Assembly (NCBI GenBank): GCA_021324185.1 | Contig: JAJPJN010000124.1 | Location: forward strand, 1-39,862 | Direction: 5' to 3' | DNA length: 39,862 bases | Origin: Terriglobia bacterium | GTDB taxonomy: Bacteria > Acidobacteriota > Terriglobia > Bryobacterales > Bryobacteraceae | Part shown: positions 15,278 to 23,487 of the stretch, one piece after another | Layout: every line of letters starts with the position of its first letter | Position numbering within the stretch: position 1 is the first letter of the stretch | The notes under the pieces: generated by a model | Told to the model about the DNA's origin: nothing | The model's input: the letters and a program-made list of their open reading frames with translations, nothing else | Database searches by the model: none | Program-made: the position numbers and the translations under genes

Positions 15278-16450
15278 ATGCACATTAAAAAACAACGTCT
15301 TCTCACACCTGGTCCCACTCCTCTGCTGCCTGCAGCCCTGCACGCCATGATGGGCTCGGATATCCACCACCGCACCGAGGATTTCCGCAACCTATATAAG
15401 CAGGTGCTGGCCGATCTGAAAACCGTGCTCGCCACCGCCCACGACGTCCTCGTTCTGGTGGCATCCGGTACCGGCGGCCTCGAAGCTGCCGTTCAGAATT
15501 TCTTTTCGCCCGGCGACGAAGTCATCGTCTGCTCTGCCGGAAAATTCGGCGAGCGTTGGGTGGATCTCGCCAAAGCATTCGGCCTCAAAGCTACCGTTCT
15601 GAGCGCGCCTTACGGTGATGCCGTCAGTCCCGCTGCCGTCGAAGAAGTCCTGGCGCGAAACAAAAACATCAGGGGCGTGTTCGTTCAGGCTTCGGAAACT
15701 TCCACTGGAAGCCAGCACGACGTCAAATCAATGGGCCTCGCGGTCAAGAAAACCGGCGCCATCTTCGTCGTGGACGCCATCACGGGCTTGGGCACAATGC
15801 CGCTCGAAATTGACGCCTGGGGCCTCGACATCGTCATTGGCGGCTCCCAAAAAGCCTTCATGATTCCGCCCGGTCTCGCGTTTCTCTCCATCAGCCCCAA
15901 AGCGTGGGCGCTGTCGGAATCAGCAACGTCGCCGCGCTATTACTTCGATCTCAGGAAAGAACGGAAGAGCGCGGCCGGCGGCGAATCCTCCTGGACGCCC
16001 AACACGTCTCTGCTGCTCGCCTTTGCCGAGGCGCTCAAGTACATTCAATCCATCGGCATGGATAAGCTCGTCGAAAATGCGCAGTTGCTTGCGCACGCGA
16101 CTCGCCAAGCGGTCAGAGCGCTTGGCCTGGAGCTTTTTTCTACCTCACCCGGTTCTTCCGTCACGGCGGTTCGCCCGCCTGCCGGCATGGATTCCGGCGT
16201 GATCGTGAAGCAATACCGCAGCCGCTTCAACGCCATCATCACCAACGGTCAAGGCTCCATGAAGGGGCAGATCTTCCGGCTCGCTCATCTCGGCTACTTC
16301 GATTTCCACGATCTCTTCGCGGTCATCGCGGAGTTGGAAATCATTCTTGCCGCCGAGGGCTATCCGGTCCGCTTCGGCTCCGGCGTTGCTGCCGTCCAGA
16401 ATGTATACGCCGAAGCAGCGCTGCCCAAGGAAGCGCCGCTGCTCGTCTGA
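15278..16450 (+). CDS. Class V aminotransferase, probable phosphoserine aminotransferase
   Basis: This PLP enzyme belongs to the alanine-glyoxylate / serine-pyruvate aminotransferase family (fold type I, class V). The 390-residue product begins LLTPGPTPL, the family's hallmark, with SDIHHRTEDF near residue 28 and a PLP-phosphate-binding GTGGLEAAV segment. The Schiff-base lysine is Lys192 in IGGSQKAFMIPPGLAFLS. Because serA follows 11 nt downstream, the likely reaction is transfer of an amino group to 3-phosphohydroxypyruvate, replacing a classical SerC. Family members also use glyoxylate or pyruvate, so substrate choice is inferred from context. The ATG at 15278 has no good Shine-Dalgarno but matches family length. 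Confidence 0.88.
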   Translation: MHIKKQRLLTPGPTPLLPAALHAMMGSDIHHRTEDFRNLYKQVLADLKTVLATAHDVLVLVASGTGGLEAAVQNFFSPGDEVIVCSAGKFGERWVDLAKAFGLKATVLSAPYGDAVSPAAVEEVLARNKNIRGVFVQASETSTGSQHDVKSMGLAVKKTGAIFVVDAITGLGTMPLEIDAWGLDIVIGGSQKAFMIPPGLAFLSISPKAWALSESATSPRYYFDLRKERKSAAGGESSWTPNTSLLLAFAEALKYIQSIGMDKLVENAQLLAHATRQAVRALGLELFSTSPGSSVTAVRPPAGMDSGVIVKQYRSRFNAIITNGQGSMKGQIFRLAHLGYFDFHDLFAVIAELEIILAAEGYPVRFGSGVAAVQNVYAEAALPKEAPLLV

Positions 16451-16461
16451 ATCCCGCTTCC

Positions 16462-18066
16462 ATGAAAATTCTCGTTGCTGAACCGCTTGCGCCGGCAGCC
16501 TTAGAGATGCTTCGCGCCGAACCGGCATGGGATGTAATCCAGGCCGATCCCAAAACCTACGAACCGCATCTGCCGGATTGCGACGCGCTGATCGTTCGCA
16601 GCGCCGTCAAAGTCACCCCGGATGTTCTCGAGCGCGCTCGCAAGCTTCGCGTCATCGGCCGCGCCGGCGTAGGGGTCGATAATGTCGATCTCCCTGCCGC
16701 CACCGAAGCCGGCGTTCTGGTGATGAATACTCCCGGCGGCAATGCAGTCTCCGTCGCCGAACACACGCTCGCTCTCATGCTTTCTATGGCGCGTTCCGTG
16801 CCGCAAGCGAGCGCCTCCACCAAGACCGGCAAATGGGAAAAGAAAAAGTTTTTAGGCAATGAGCTGCGCGGCAAAACGCTCGGCATCGTCGGCCTTGGCA
16901 GCATTGGCCGCGAAGTAGTCCGGCGCGCCCGGCCATTTGAGATGCGCATCGTTGGCAACGACCCCTACGTCAGTTCGCAAACCGCCCATGACCTCGGCAT
17001 TGAGCTGATGTCTCTGCCGCAACTCTACGCCGCCAGCGATTACATCACCCTGCACGTCTCGCTCACTCCTGAAACCGATCACATGCTCAACGCCGATGCC
17101 TTCTCGCAAATGAAGCCCGGCGTGCGCATCGTGAACTGCGCGCGCGGGGAGTTGATCGATGCCGCAGCTCTCGAAGACGCAATCCAAAACGGCCGTGTCG
17201 CAGGCGCAGCCCTCGACGTCTTCGAAAAGGAGCCGCCGGGCGAGCTTCCGCTATTGCAGCTCGATCCCGTGATCGCCACTCCCCACATCGCCGGTTCCAC
17301 CGAAGAGGCGCAAGAGATCGTCGGAACCCGCATCGTCGAACAGCTAATCGAGTATCTGAAAACCGGCGTCGCCTTGAATGCCGTCAACATGCCCGCCCTC
17401 ACCGCCGAGCAATATCGCGCCCTCGGCCCCTACGTCAATCTGGCGGAGCGGCTCGGCCTCTTCCTCAGTCACATCACTGCCGGCAATGCGCACACCATTC
17501 GCCTCATCTACTATGGCCGCCTCGCCGATGGCAACACCCAGATTCTGCGCAACGCCGGCATCGCAGGCGTTCTCAGCCGCTCTCTTGAATTCCGCGCCAA
17601 CCTCGTCAACGCCATGCAGATCGCCTCCCATCGCGGCTTTCGCGTCGTTGAACAGCGCGAGCCCGGCCTCGCTCACATGGATTCCATTCGCCTCGAGCTC
17701 GAATCCGATGCCGGCTCATTCTCTGCTGTCGGCGCCCTCGTGCTCGATAAACCGCGCCTGCTTCAAGTGGAAGGCATCTCCTGCGAGGCCACGCTCGACG
17801 GCAATCTGACGTACTCGAAAAACCTCGATGTGCCCGGAGTCATCGGCTACATCGGAACGGTTCTGGGCAAGAACGGCATCAACATCGCAAACTTCGCGCT
17901 CGGCCGCCAGGACCCGAATCACCAAGCCACCTCACACCCGCTCACTGCCATATCGATTATTGAAACGGATCAGCCCGTGCCCGACAATGTCATCGCGCAA
18001 CTGTTCGAAAATCCGGCGATTCAGTTCGTTCGCCGTGTCCCGCTCAGCCGCGCCGCGACGGCGTGA
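16462..18066 (+). CDS. serA: D-3-phosphoglycerate dehydrogenase
   Basis: SerA oxidises 3-phosphoglycerate with NAD+ in the first step of serine synthesis. The 534-residue product is the long form. It has a split substrate domain and a Rossmann NAD domain (GIVGLGSIGREVVRRA near residues 140-155). The catalytic residues are Arg228 in NCARGELID, Glu257 in DVFEKEP and His275 in ATPHIAGST. An intervening ASB domain (about 315-450) and a C-terminal ACT domain (about 455-530, with PGVIGYIGTVLGKNGINIANF) follow. The ACT domain suggests allosteric control by serine. It is very probably cotranscribed with the upstream aminotransferase. Confidence 0.96.
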   Translation: MKILVAEPLAPAALEMLRAEPAWDVIQADPKTYEPHLPDCDALIVRSAVKVTPDVLERARKLRVIGRAGVGVDNVDLPAATEAGVLVMNTPGGNAVSVAEHTLALMLSMARSVPQASASTKTGKWEKKKFLGNELRGKTLGIVGLGSIGREVVRRARPFEMRIVGNDPYVSSQTAHDLGIELMSLPQLYAASDYITLHVSLTPETDHMLNADAFSQMKPGVRIVNCARGELIDAAALEDAIQNGRVAGAALDVFEKEPPGELPLLQLDPVIATPHIAGSTEEAQEIVGTRIVEQLIEYLKTGVALNAVNMPALTAEQYRALGPYVNLAERLGLFLSHITAGNAHTIRLIYYGRLADGNTQILRNAGIAGVLSRSLEFRANLVNAMQIASHRGFRVVEQREPGLAHMDSIRLELESDAGSFSAVGALVLDKPRLLQVEGISCEATLDGNLTYSKNLDVPGVIGYIGTVLGKNGINIANFALGRQDPNHQATSHPLTAISIIETDQPVPDNVIAQLFENPAIQFVRRVPLSRAATA

Positions 18067-18084
18067 CTGAGATTTTTTCTTTTT
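18051..18084 (+). terminator. Possible terminator overlapping the end of serA
   Basis: A small hairpin CGCCG-CGA-CGGCG (18051-18063) ends 9 nt before a T-rich tract (TTTTTT C TTTTT, 18073-18084). The gap between stem and T-run is longer than in typical intrinsic terminators, so support is weak. Confidence 0.3.
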
Positions 18085-18099
18085 CTCGCTAACATAGTT

Positions 18100-18375
18100 A
18101 TGTTGACGCCCGAATCCCAGGTTCTGCTGTCCGTCAGTCTCCCTACCATCGCCGTGCTTGTCGGCATTCTCATCAATAACCGCCAGATCGAATCCCTGCG
18201 CTCTGAGATAAATGCCAGATTCCAAGCGGTCGATAGAAGGTTCGAATCCATGGATGGCAAGCTAAGCAGCGTAATCGACATCATGAACGCCCGTTTCGAA
18301 GCCGCTCACGAAGCCCTTCTCCGTGTTGAAGGCGTCATGGACGCTCGCCTGAAGCACCTCGAAGAACGTCGCTAA
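18100..18375 (+). CDS. Small membrane-anchored coiled-coil protein
   Basis: This 91-residue protein has one hydrophobic helix near the N-terminus (about residues 8-26, SVSLPTIAVLVGILI). A charged heptad-like helix (about 28-90) follows, including NRQIESLRSEINARFQAVD and VEGVMDARLKHLEERR. It would anchor a coiled coil at the membrane. I do not recognise a characterised family. Similar short hypothetical proteins with repeated ARF..VD..F motifs are common in bacteria. It follows serA by 33 nt and precedes the TIM-barrel gene by 38 nt, but no functional link is evident. Ribosome-binding sites are weak. Confidence 0.7.
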   Translation: MLTPESQVLLSVSLPTIAVLVGILINNRQIESLRSEINARFQAVDRRFESMDGKLSSVIDIMNARFEAAHEALLRVEGVMDARLKHLEERR

Positions 18376-18413
18376 TCTTTTCCCTGCAAGAGCGCCGATA
18401 TACACTGTCACTC

Positions 18414-19424
18414 ATGACCCGGCGCACGCTGATGGGCTCGCTGGCCCTCGCAGCCACTCTCAAATCCCAATCGCCTCAAACGCAACCGGCGCCTCAATCG
18501 CAGCCGCGTCCGCAGCCGCGTCCCCGTCGCGCACCGCATAAAGAATGGAAGCCGATGCTCGGGGTTCTCGGCCCCTACACGCCCGCTAACGTCGAATTCG
18601 CCAAAACGCATGGCTTCAACAATATGATCCTGAGCGCGGGCATGCGCTCCAACCTCGACGCCAACACCATCACCGACGCGCAAATTGAGCAGGTCAAAGC
18701 CACGCTCTCCAAATTCCAGATGCACGTCTCGGCGTTTCAAATCGATGGCAATCACATCGACCCCGACCCGCAGCGCCGCGCGCGCCAAAATGACTTCTTC
18801 GCCAAAGCCATCGATCTTGCCGGTAAACTCGGCGTCCCCTACATCGGTACGCAATCCGGTAAAGATTCTTCCAAGCCGTTCCAGGCACAGGTGGATGAGA
18901 TCGTCCGCGTGTACCACGAAAAATATTTTCCGGCCTGCGAACGAAACCACGTCGCGATTCTCTGGGAGCCCTATCCCGAATCCCCCAACATCGCCACCAG
19001 CCCGGTCGGTTTTGAAGCGCTATTCAAAGCCTTCGGCGATACGCCCTACGTCGGCCTTCAATATGATCCCTCTCATCTCGTCCGCCAGTTCATGGACCCG
19101 ATCCAAACCGCGCGCGATTTCGTCGACAAAATTCACGATGTCCACCTCAAAGACACCGAGATCCTCTGGCCCGTGCTTCGCGCCGGCGGTATCAATCCCG
19201 TGAACAACGCCCGCTGGTGGCGCTACCGCATTCCCGGCATGGGCCAAATCAATTGGCGCGAGTTTTTCAGCGTTCTTCAGGACGCCGGCTATTCGGAAGC
19301 CATGAGCATCGAACAGGAAGACCCGCTCTACGGCGCAGACAACAATCCCGGCCCCGATTTCAGTCCCGATTTCCAGACCGGATTCATCATGGCCAAACGC
19401 TATCTCGATCAATACGTTCCCTGA
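18414..19424 (+). CDS. Exported sugar phosphate isomerase/epimerase-like TIM barrel
   Basis: This is a member of the xylose-isomerase-like TIM barrel superfamily (AP endonuclease family 2), whose members bind divalent metals and act on sugars or inositols. The 336-residue product starts with a twin-Arg-like exported N-terminus (MTRRTLMGSLALAATL) and a Pro/Gln-rich linker to about residue 42. The barrel then runs from about residue 45 to the end. Possible metal ligands are Glu in ILWEPYPE, Asp and His in QYDPSHL, His in HDVHLKD and Glu in SIEQEDP. The substrate is unknown. Such genes are abundant in Acidobacteriota next to Gfo/Idh/MocA and GMC genes, as here within 8 kb. Confidence 0.87.
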   Translation: MTRRTLMGSLALAATLKSQSPQTQPAPQSQPRPQPRPRRAPHKEWKPMLGVLGPYTPANVEFAKTHGFNNMILSAGMRSNLDANTITDAQIEQVKATLSKFQMHVSAFQIDGNHIDPDPQRRARQNDFFAKAIDLAGKLGVPYIGTQSGKDSSKPFQAQVDEIVRVYHEKYFPACERNHVAILWEPYPESPNIATSPVGFEALFKAFGDTPYVGLQYDPSHLVRQFMDPIQTARDFVDKIHDVHLKDTEILWPVLRAGGINPVNNARWWRYRIPGMGQINWREFFSVLQDAGYSEAMSIEQEDPLYGADNNPGPDFSPDFQTGFIMAKRYLDQYVP

Positions 19425-19458
19425 TTTGCCCGCTCAGGGATGATTGCATTGGCTGGAT

Positions 19459-19702
19459 CTATCGAATGTTAAAAGCGAAGACGATTATCTGGTGATCATT
19501 GATGAGCTGCCGTACTTCGATCGCCGCTGCTCCTGGGCCGCTGGCTTCGATATCGGGCGTTACTCCAATCGGCGCGCGCGCTTTGCCGCCTCCGTACCAC
19601 ACCGCCGCCGGATAAAACGAAGAGGCCGCTGGCCCGGCTTGCCCCGCCCCCCAAAAGCAAGCTAAACAACAAAGCGGCTGCCGCAATTCGAAGCGCCTTC
19701 AT
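19459..19702 (-). pseudogene. Frameshifted, truncated remnant of a secreted protein, perhaps a glycoside hydrolase
   Basis: From an ATG at 19702 the minus strand encodes a good signal peptide (MKALRIAAAALLFSLLLG). The frame then goes wrong at a G-rich run (forward 19642-19652). One extra G in that run would explain it: removing it continues into PAASSFYPAAVWYGGGK and ARAP, ending at a stop at 19459 after about 80 residues in all. The FYPxAVWYGGGKARAP pattern resembles, from memory, the mature N-terminus of secreted beta-galactosidase-like hydrolases of Acidobacteriota. The following residues do not continue that resemblance. It lies in the gap between the TIM barrel and the TonB receptor. It could be a decayed gene, or an assembly error plus a short orphan. 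Confidence 0.45.
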
Positions 19703-19765
19703 CGGGTATACGCAGTCTCGCGTGGGTGACGTACGTTCCTGCAGACAATCCAGCCATGCAGACGA

Positions 19766-19821
19766 TTGCATAAAAGCGAAATCGCGGATATACTCTCCCT
19801 AGCGGGCAGTTGTTGCTAGGG
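19766..19821 (+). promoter_or_regulatory. Sigma-70-like promoter with inverted repeat at the start site of the TonB receptor gene
   Basis: TTGCAT (19766-19771) and TATACT (19789-19794) are separated by exactly 17 bp. The predicted start near 19801 lies inside a 7-bp inverted repeat, CCCTAGC (19797-19803) and GCTAGGG (19815-19821), with an 11-nt spacer. The repeat could be an operator or a 5' hairpin of the messenger. The leader to the ATG at 19896 is about 95 nt. Confidence 0.5.
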
Positions 19822-19895
19822 TATTTGCGCGATCAGGGGCGCGAATCTAGCCGCTGTCCGGGTGTGTTTGAAACTCAAGGTTGAGGGGAGTCTCC

Positions 19896-22800
19896 ATGAA
19901 GAAGCGTATTTTCGCTACGCTGGCATCGTCTTGCCTGCTGGTTTTCCTTTGCGCGCTGTTCTCGTTGGTCGCTTTCGCGCAATCGGACGTCGGAACCATT
20001 ACCGGTTTTGTCAGAGATCAAACCGGCGCCGTCGTTCCCAACGCAAAAGTCACGATCACCAGCGAAGCCACACAAGAATCGCATACCGTGACCACGGACG
20101 CGCAAGGCCATTACGTCGTCCCGGATCTTTTGCCCGGCAGCTACAGCATGAGCGCCGAAGCGCCTGGGTTCAAAAAGTTTTCAAGTAGCCACAACACTCT
20201 CCAGGCGAATTCGACCATCGCCATCGACGCCGATCTGTCAGTAGGTCAGACAACAGAAACCGTCGAAGTGACGGCGACCGCTGAAGTTCTACAAACCGAA
20301 TCCGGCTCTGTTCAGGCCGAAGTAACTGGAAACCAGATTCAGAATGAAGAGCTGAATGGCCGCAGTCCCATTTACTCGGCGCAATTCCTCCCCGGCGTCC
20401 GCAGCGGCGGCACTCTGGGTGACCAGAACGGCATCGGTATCGGCGGGAATCCCTTTTCAATTAACGGCGCGCGCAGCTGGGACACTCTCGTCTCCGTAGA
20501 CGGCGCCCCCGCCATGCGCACACGGGCAAATGGAGCCATCATCGGCATCGCGGACGTGGATTCCACCCAGGAAATCCAAGTCCTTACGGCCGACTATCAG
20601 GCTGAGTACGGCCGTGCCTCAGGAGGCCAGATCCGTATCGTTACTAAGGGCGGGACGACAGATTTTCACGGCGCGTTGTACGAGTACTTCCAGAACTCGG
20701 ACCTCAATGCCAACACCTGGACTCGTAATCTGAGTGCCTCCACCAACTTTGCCTCCCCGTATCGCTATAACAATTTCGGATTTGCGGTGGGTGGCCCGGT
20801 GGCTATCCCCGGTAAGTGGGAAACTCTGCGGCAAAAATTCTTCTGGTTCGTGGCGGAAGATTGGATCAGAAAACGTGCCACGGATACACAAACGCAGGCA
20901 GTGCCCACCTTGCTGATGCGCCAAGGCAACTTCAGCGAATTACTAGGTTCCAACCCCTGGTACAGCGGCACTCACCAGCTCTATTATCCCGGCACCTGTC
21001 CGAAGGTCGGCGCCTCAACTTGCCAACCGATCCCCGGCAATATCATTCCGGTGAATCAGCTCAGCCCGAACGGCATCGCCATTCTCAATGCCTATCCGCA
21101 GCCAACGCCCGGCTATCAGCAAGGAACGCAGAACTGGATCGCACAGGCGGCCCATCCCTATAATCAGCGCAAAGAAAACCTGAACTTTGACATCATCCCC
21201 AATGAGAAGCATCACATCGAGTTCCGAAAATCTGACACCGCCTATTTCGAATATCAGCCATTCGATCAGGGCTCAGGCTTGACGGGCAAATACTTCAATC
21301 GTCCCAATCAGACCAATACGCTGGCCTGGATCTGGAGCATCAGCCCAACCCTGATCAACGAAGCACGCGCCACAGTCAGCCTGGATGATGTGTACATTCC
21401 GGTGAATACATCCCTCGCCGGCTTTAACCGGCAGACTCTTGGGATCAATTACCCCTACTTGTTCGCGGGCAAAGACATTCCGGGAAAGATTCCTACCGTC
21501 AATCTGAACGATGCTTTCTATAGCCTCGCGGGCGGTCCCTATCCGTCGCATTCCTCGGGGCCCATTTACGTAGCAACGGACAGTATCACCAAAGTGTGGG
21601 GCAATCACACCTTCAAAGCCGGCATTTACTTTGAATATTCCGGTGAAAACGACGAGGACCAAATCAACGTCAGTACCGTCCCCGGCGGCGCCAACAACCA
21701 GAACGGCAACTTCACCTTCTCCGACGGCGGCACCGGCGCAACATCCGGCGTCAGTATCGCGAATCTTGCATTGGGTTATACCGACAGTTACACAGAAATC
21801 GGCCCCCGTGCATACACCATCTGGCGCGGATGGGACATCGAAGAGTTTGCCCAGGATTCATGGAAAGTCAGTCCCAAACTCCACATCGATTATGGCGTCC
21901 GGTTTAGCACCATCACCGGCTTTTACCCGCTCTGGGGAAATGCCGACTATTTCGACGGTAAGCTGTATAATCCGGCGCAAGCGGTCAGTCTGAACTCCGC
22001 CGGCAACGTCATCCTCGGGACCGGCAATCCGTACAACGGAATGGTGATCCCCGGATTTAGCAGCTTCCCGAGTTCCGCGCAGGGCCGCGTCCTTGCCGAC
22101 GGTAATCCTATTTGCGACGGCGCATCCTGCAACGGGCTTTTTAACCCGAGCATCCACAAAACCTACTTCAGTAACTCAAACAATATTCAGCCCCGGCTGG
22201 GAATTGCATACCAACTCAATCCCAAGACCGTTATTCGAGCCGGAGCCGGTGAGTTTGTTACTCGCATGCCGCTGCTCGATAACATCTTCCCCGGCGGAAA
22301 CTCTCCGTTCCAGCCGTTTGTCACGGTGCAAAACGTGAGAGTAGATAATCCCGGCGCGGCACTTACTACCGGTACGGCCGCTCCAATTACTGCCACGACC
22401 TACAACCCGAACATGAAGCAGCCGCAGGCATGGAACTGGAACGTAACCTTCCAGCGGGAAATGTTCTGGAACTCTGTTCTATCTGTTGCATACGTCGGCC
22501 ATCGCGGCTATCACGGCTGGGATGTTTATGACATCAACCAGGCGCCGGCCGGCTCATTGCAGGCGAATCCGGGCGTGAATATCAACTTATTGCGTCCCTA
22601 CAAAGGATACGCGGCTATCCAGGAAGAAGAACCCGTTGTCAATTCTTTCTATAAGTCGCTGCAAATTCAGTGGAGCGCTCAGTTCCATGGCGGATCCATG
22701 GTCCAGTTCATGTATACGCTCTCCAAGAGCATGGACAATAGCTCCAACTATCGCGACATCGTTCCAGACACTTACAACACCAGTAACCTGTGGGGTCCGT

Positions 22801-23387
22801 CAGAGTACGATGCTCGCCACATGATCGTCATCAATTACATCTACTCGTTACCGTTCTTCAGGAACAATAACTTGAGCGGCAAGTTGCTCGGCGGCTGGCA
22901 GCTTAGCGGTACTGCGCAATTTCAGACCGGCGCGCCTTGCGGCATCGGCGCCAATACCGACTATGCGGGTGTCAGTTCGAACGACCTCGGCAGCTTCGGA
23001 TGCGGCAACGAAGGGCAGTTTTGGGTCCTGAACGGCGCACCCCAGATCGTTGGCCAGTTTGCTGCGGGTGTTGGAGCCAACGCAAGCTCTCCTCACTACT
23101 TCATCGCCAACGTCACTCCGCCCCCCGCGGGCACATTCAATCTGCAGCCCGGCGTTCGCAACTCGATTTACGGCCCGGGCTTCCAGGATTGGAACCTGAT
23201 GCTGTTTAAGAAGTTCGCTATTAACGAGCGGAGCGCATTCGAGTTTCGCGCCGAAGCATATGACTTCATTAACCACCCCAATTGGAGCGGTCCAAACTTC
23301 AACGCCGCTTCCTCGCTGTTGGGCGAAGTCACCGGCAAGACTGGACTTGCGCGCAATCTGCAACTCTCATTGCGCTACTCGTTCTAA
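19896..23387 (+). CDS. Oar-like TonB-dependent receptor with carboxypeptidase-regulatory domain
   Basis: This is an outer-membrane receptor of the Oar/CarboxypepD_reg type, extremely common in Acidobacteriota and thought to import large or complex substrates using TonB energy. The 1163-residue product has a signal peptide (residues 1-29, ending VAFAQ). An Ig-like regulatory domain (about 32-115) contains GTITGFVRDQTGAVVPNAKV. The plug domain (about 125-250) includes YSAQFLPGVR and QAEYGRASGGQIRIVTKGGT. A long beta-barrel follows, with the final residue Phe in LRYSF as expected for BAM recognition. AGGGGAG lies 5 nt before the ATG, so I reject a TTG five codons upstream. It has its own promoter and terminator. 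The substrate is not visible. Confidence 0.93.
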   Translation: MKKRIFATLASSCLLVFLCALFSLVAFAQSDVGTITGFVRDQTGAVVPNAKVTITSEATQESHTVTTDAQGHYVVPDLLPGSYSMSAEAPGFKKFSSSHNTLQANSTIAIDADLSVGQTTETVEVTATAEVLQTESGSVQAEVTGNQIQNEELNGRSPIYSAQFLPGVRSGGTLGDQNGIGIGGNPFSINGARSWDTLVSVDGAPAMRTRANGAIIGIADVDSTQEIQVLTADYQAEYGRASGGQIRIVTKGGTTDFHGALYEYFQNSDLNANTWTRNLSASTNFASPYRYNNFGFAVGGPVAIPGKWETLRQKFFWFVAEDWIRKRATDTQTQAVPTLLMRQGNFSELLGSNPWYSGTHQLYYPGTCPKVGASTCQPIPGNIIPVNQLSPNGIAILNAYPQPTPGYQQGTQNWIAQAAHPYNQRKENLNFDIIPNEKHHIEFRKSDTAYFEYQPFDQGSGLTGKYFNRPNQTNTLAWIWSISPTLINEARATVSLDDVYIPVNTSLAGFNRQTLGINYPYLFAGKDIPGKIPTVNLNDAFYSLAGGPYPSHSSGPIYVATDSITKVWGNHTFKAGIYFEYSGENDEDQINVSTVPGGANNQNGNFTFSDGGTGATSGVSIANLALGYTDSYTEIGPRAYTIWRGWDIEEFAQDSWKVSPKLHIDYGVRFSTITGFYPLWGNADYFDGKLYNPAQAVSLNSAGNVILGTGNPYNGMVIPGFSSFPSSAQGRVLADGNPICDGASCNGLFNPSIHKTYFSNSNNIQPRLGIAYQLNPKTVIRAGAGEFVTRMPLLDNIFPGGNSPFQPFVTVQNVRVDNPGAALTTGTAAPITATTYNPNMKQPQAWNWNVTFQREMFWNSVLSVAYVGHRGYHGWDVYDINQAPAGSLQANPGVNINLLRPYKGYAAIQEEEPVVNSFYKSLQIQWSAQFHGGSMVQFMYTLSKSMDNSSNYRDIVPDTYNTSNLWGPSEYDARHMIVINYIYSLPFFRNNNLSGKLLGGWQLSGTAQFQTGAPCGIGANTDYAGVSSNDLGSFGCGNEGQFWVLNGAPQIVGQFAAGVGANASSPHYFIANVTPPPAGTFNLQPGVRNSIYGPGFQDWNLMLFKKFAINERSAFEFRAEAYDFINHPNWSGPNFNAASSLLGEVTGKTGLARNLQLSLRYSF

Positions 23388-23400
23388 ACCGCTTCTAAAG

Positions 23401-23437
23401 ACGGAACCCTCGCGCGCCAGCACGCGGGTTCCGTTTC
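23401..23437 (+). terminator. Rho-independent terminator after the TonB receptor gene
   Basis: ACGGAACCC (23401-23409) pairs perfectly with GGGTTCCGT (23426-23434), followed by a T-rich tail. It lies 14 nt after the stop codon. Confidence 0.8.
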
Positions 23438-23487
23438 CTTCCGTCTTCCGGCTTTCCCTTTAAAGTGCTAAACCTTAGAAAGAGAAT

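Noticed and set aside
15094-15435. N-terminal extension of the M20 amidohydrolase to 15435
   Set aside because: The extension is antisense to the aminotransferase start. A signal peptide and a good Shine-Dalgarno mark the ATG at 15093.
19444-19665. Plus-strand frame over the pseudogene region
   Set aside because: It lacks a ribosome-binding site, turns Arg-rich, and covers the minus-strand signal-peptide sequence that looks more convincing.
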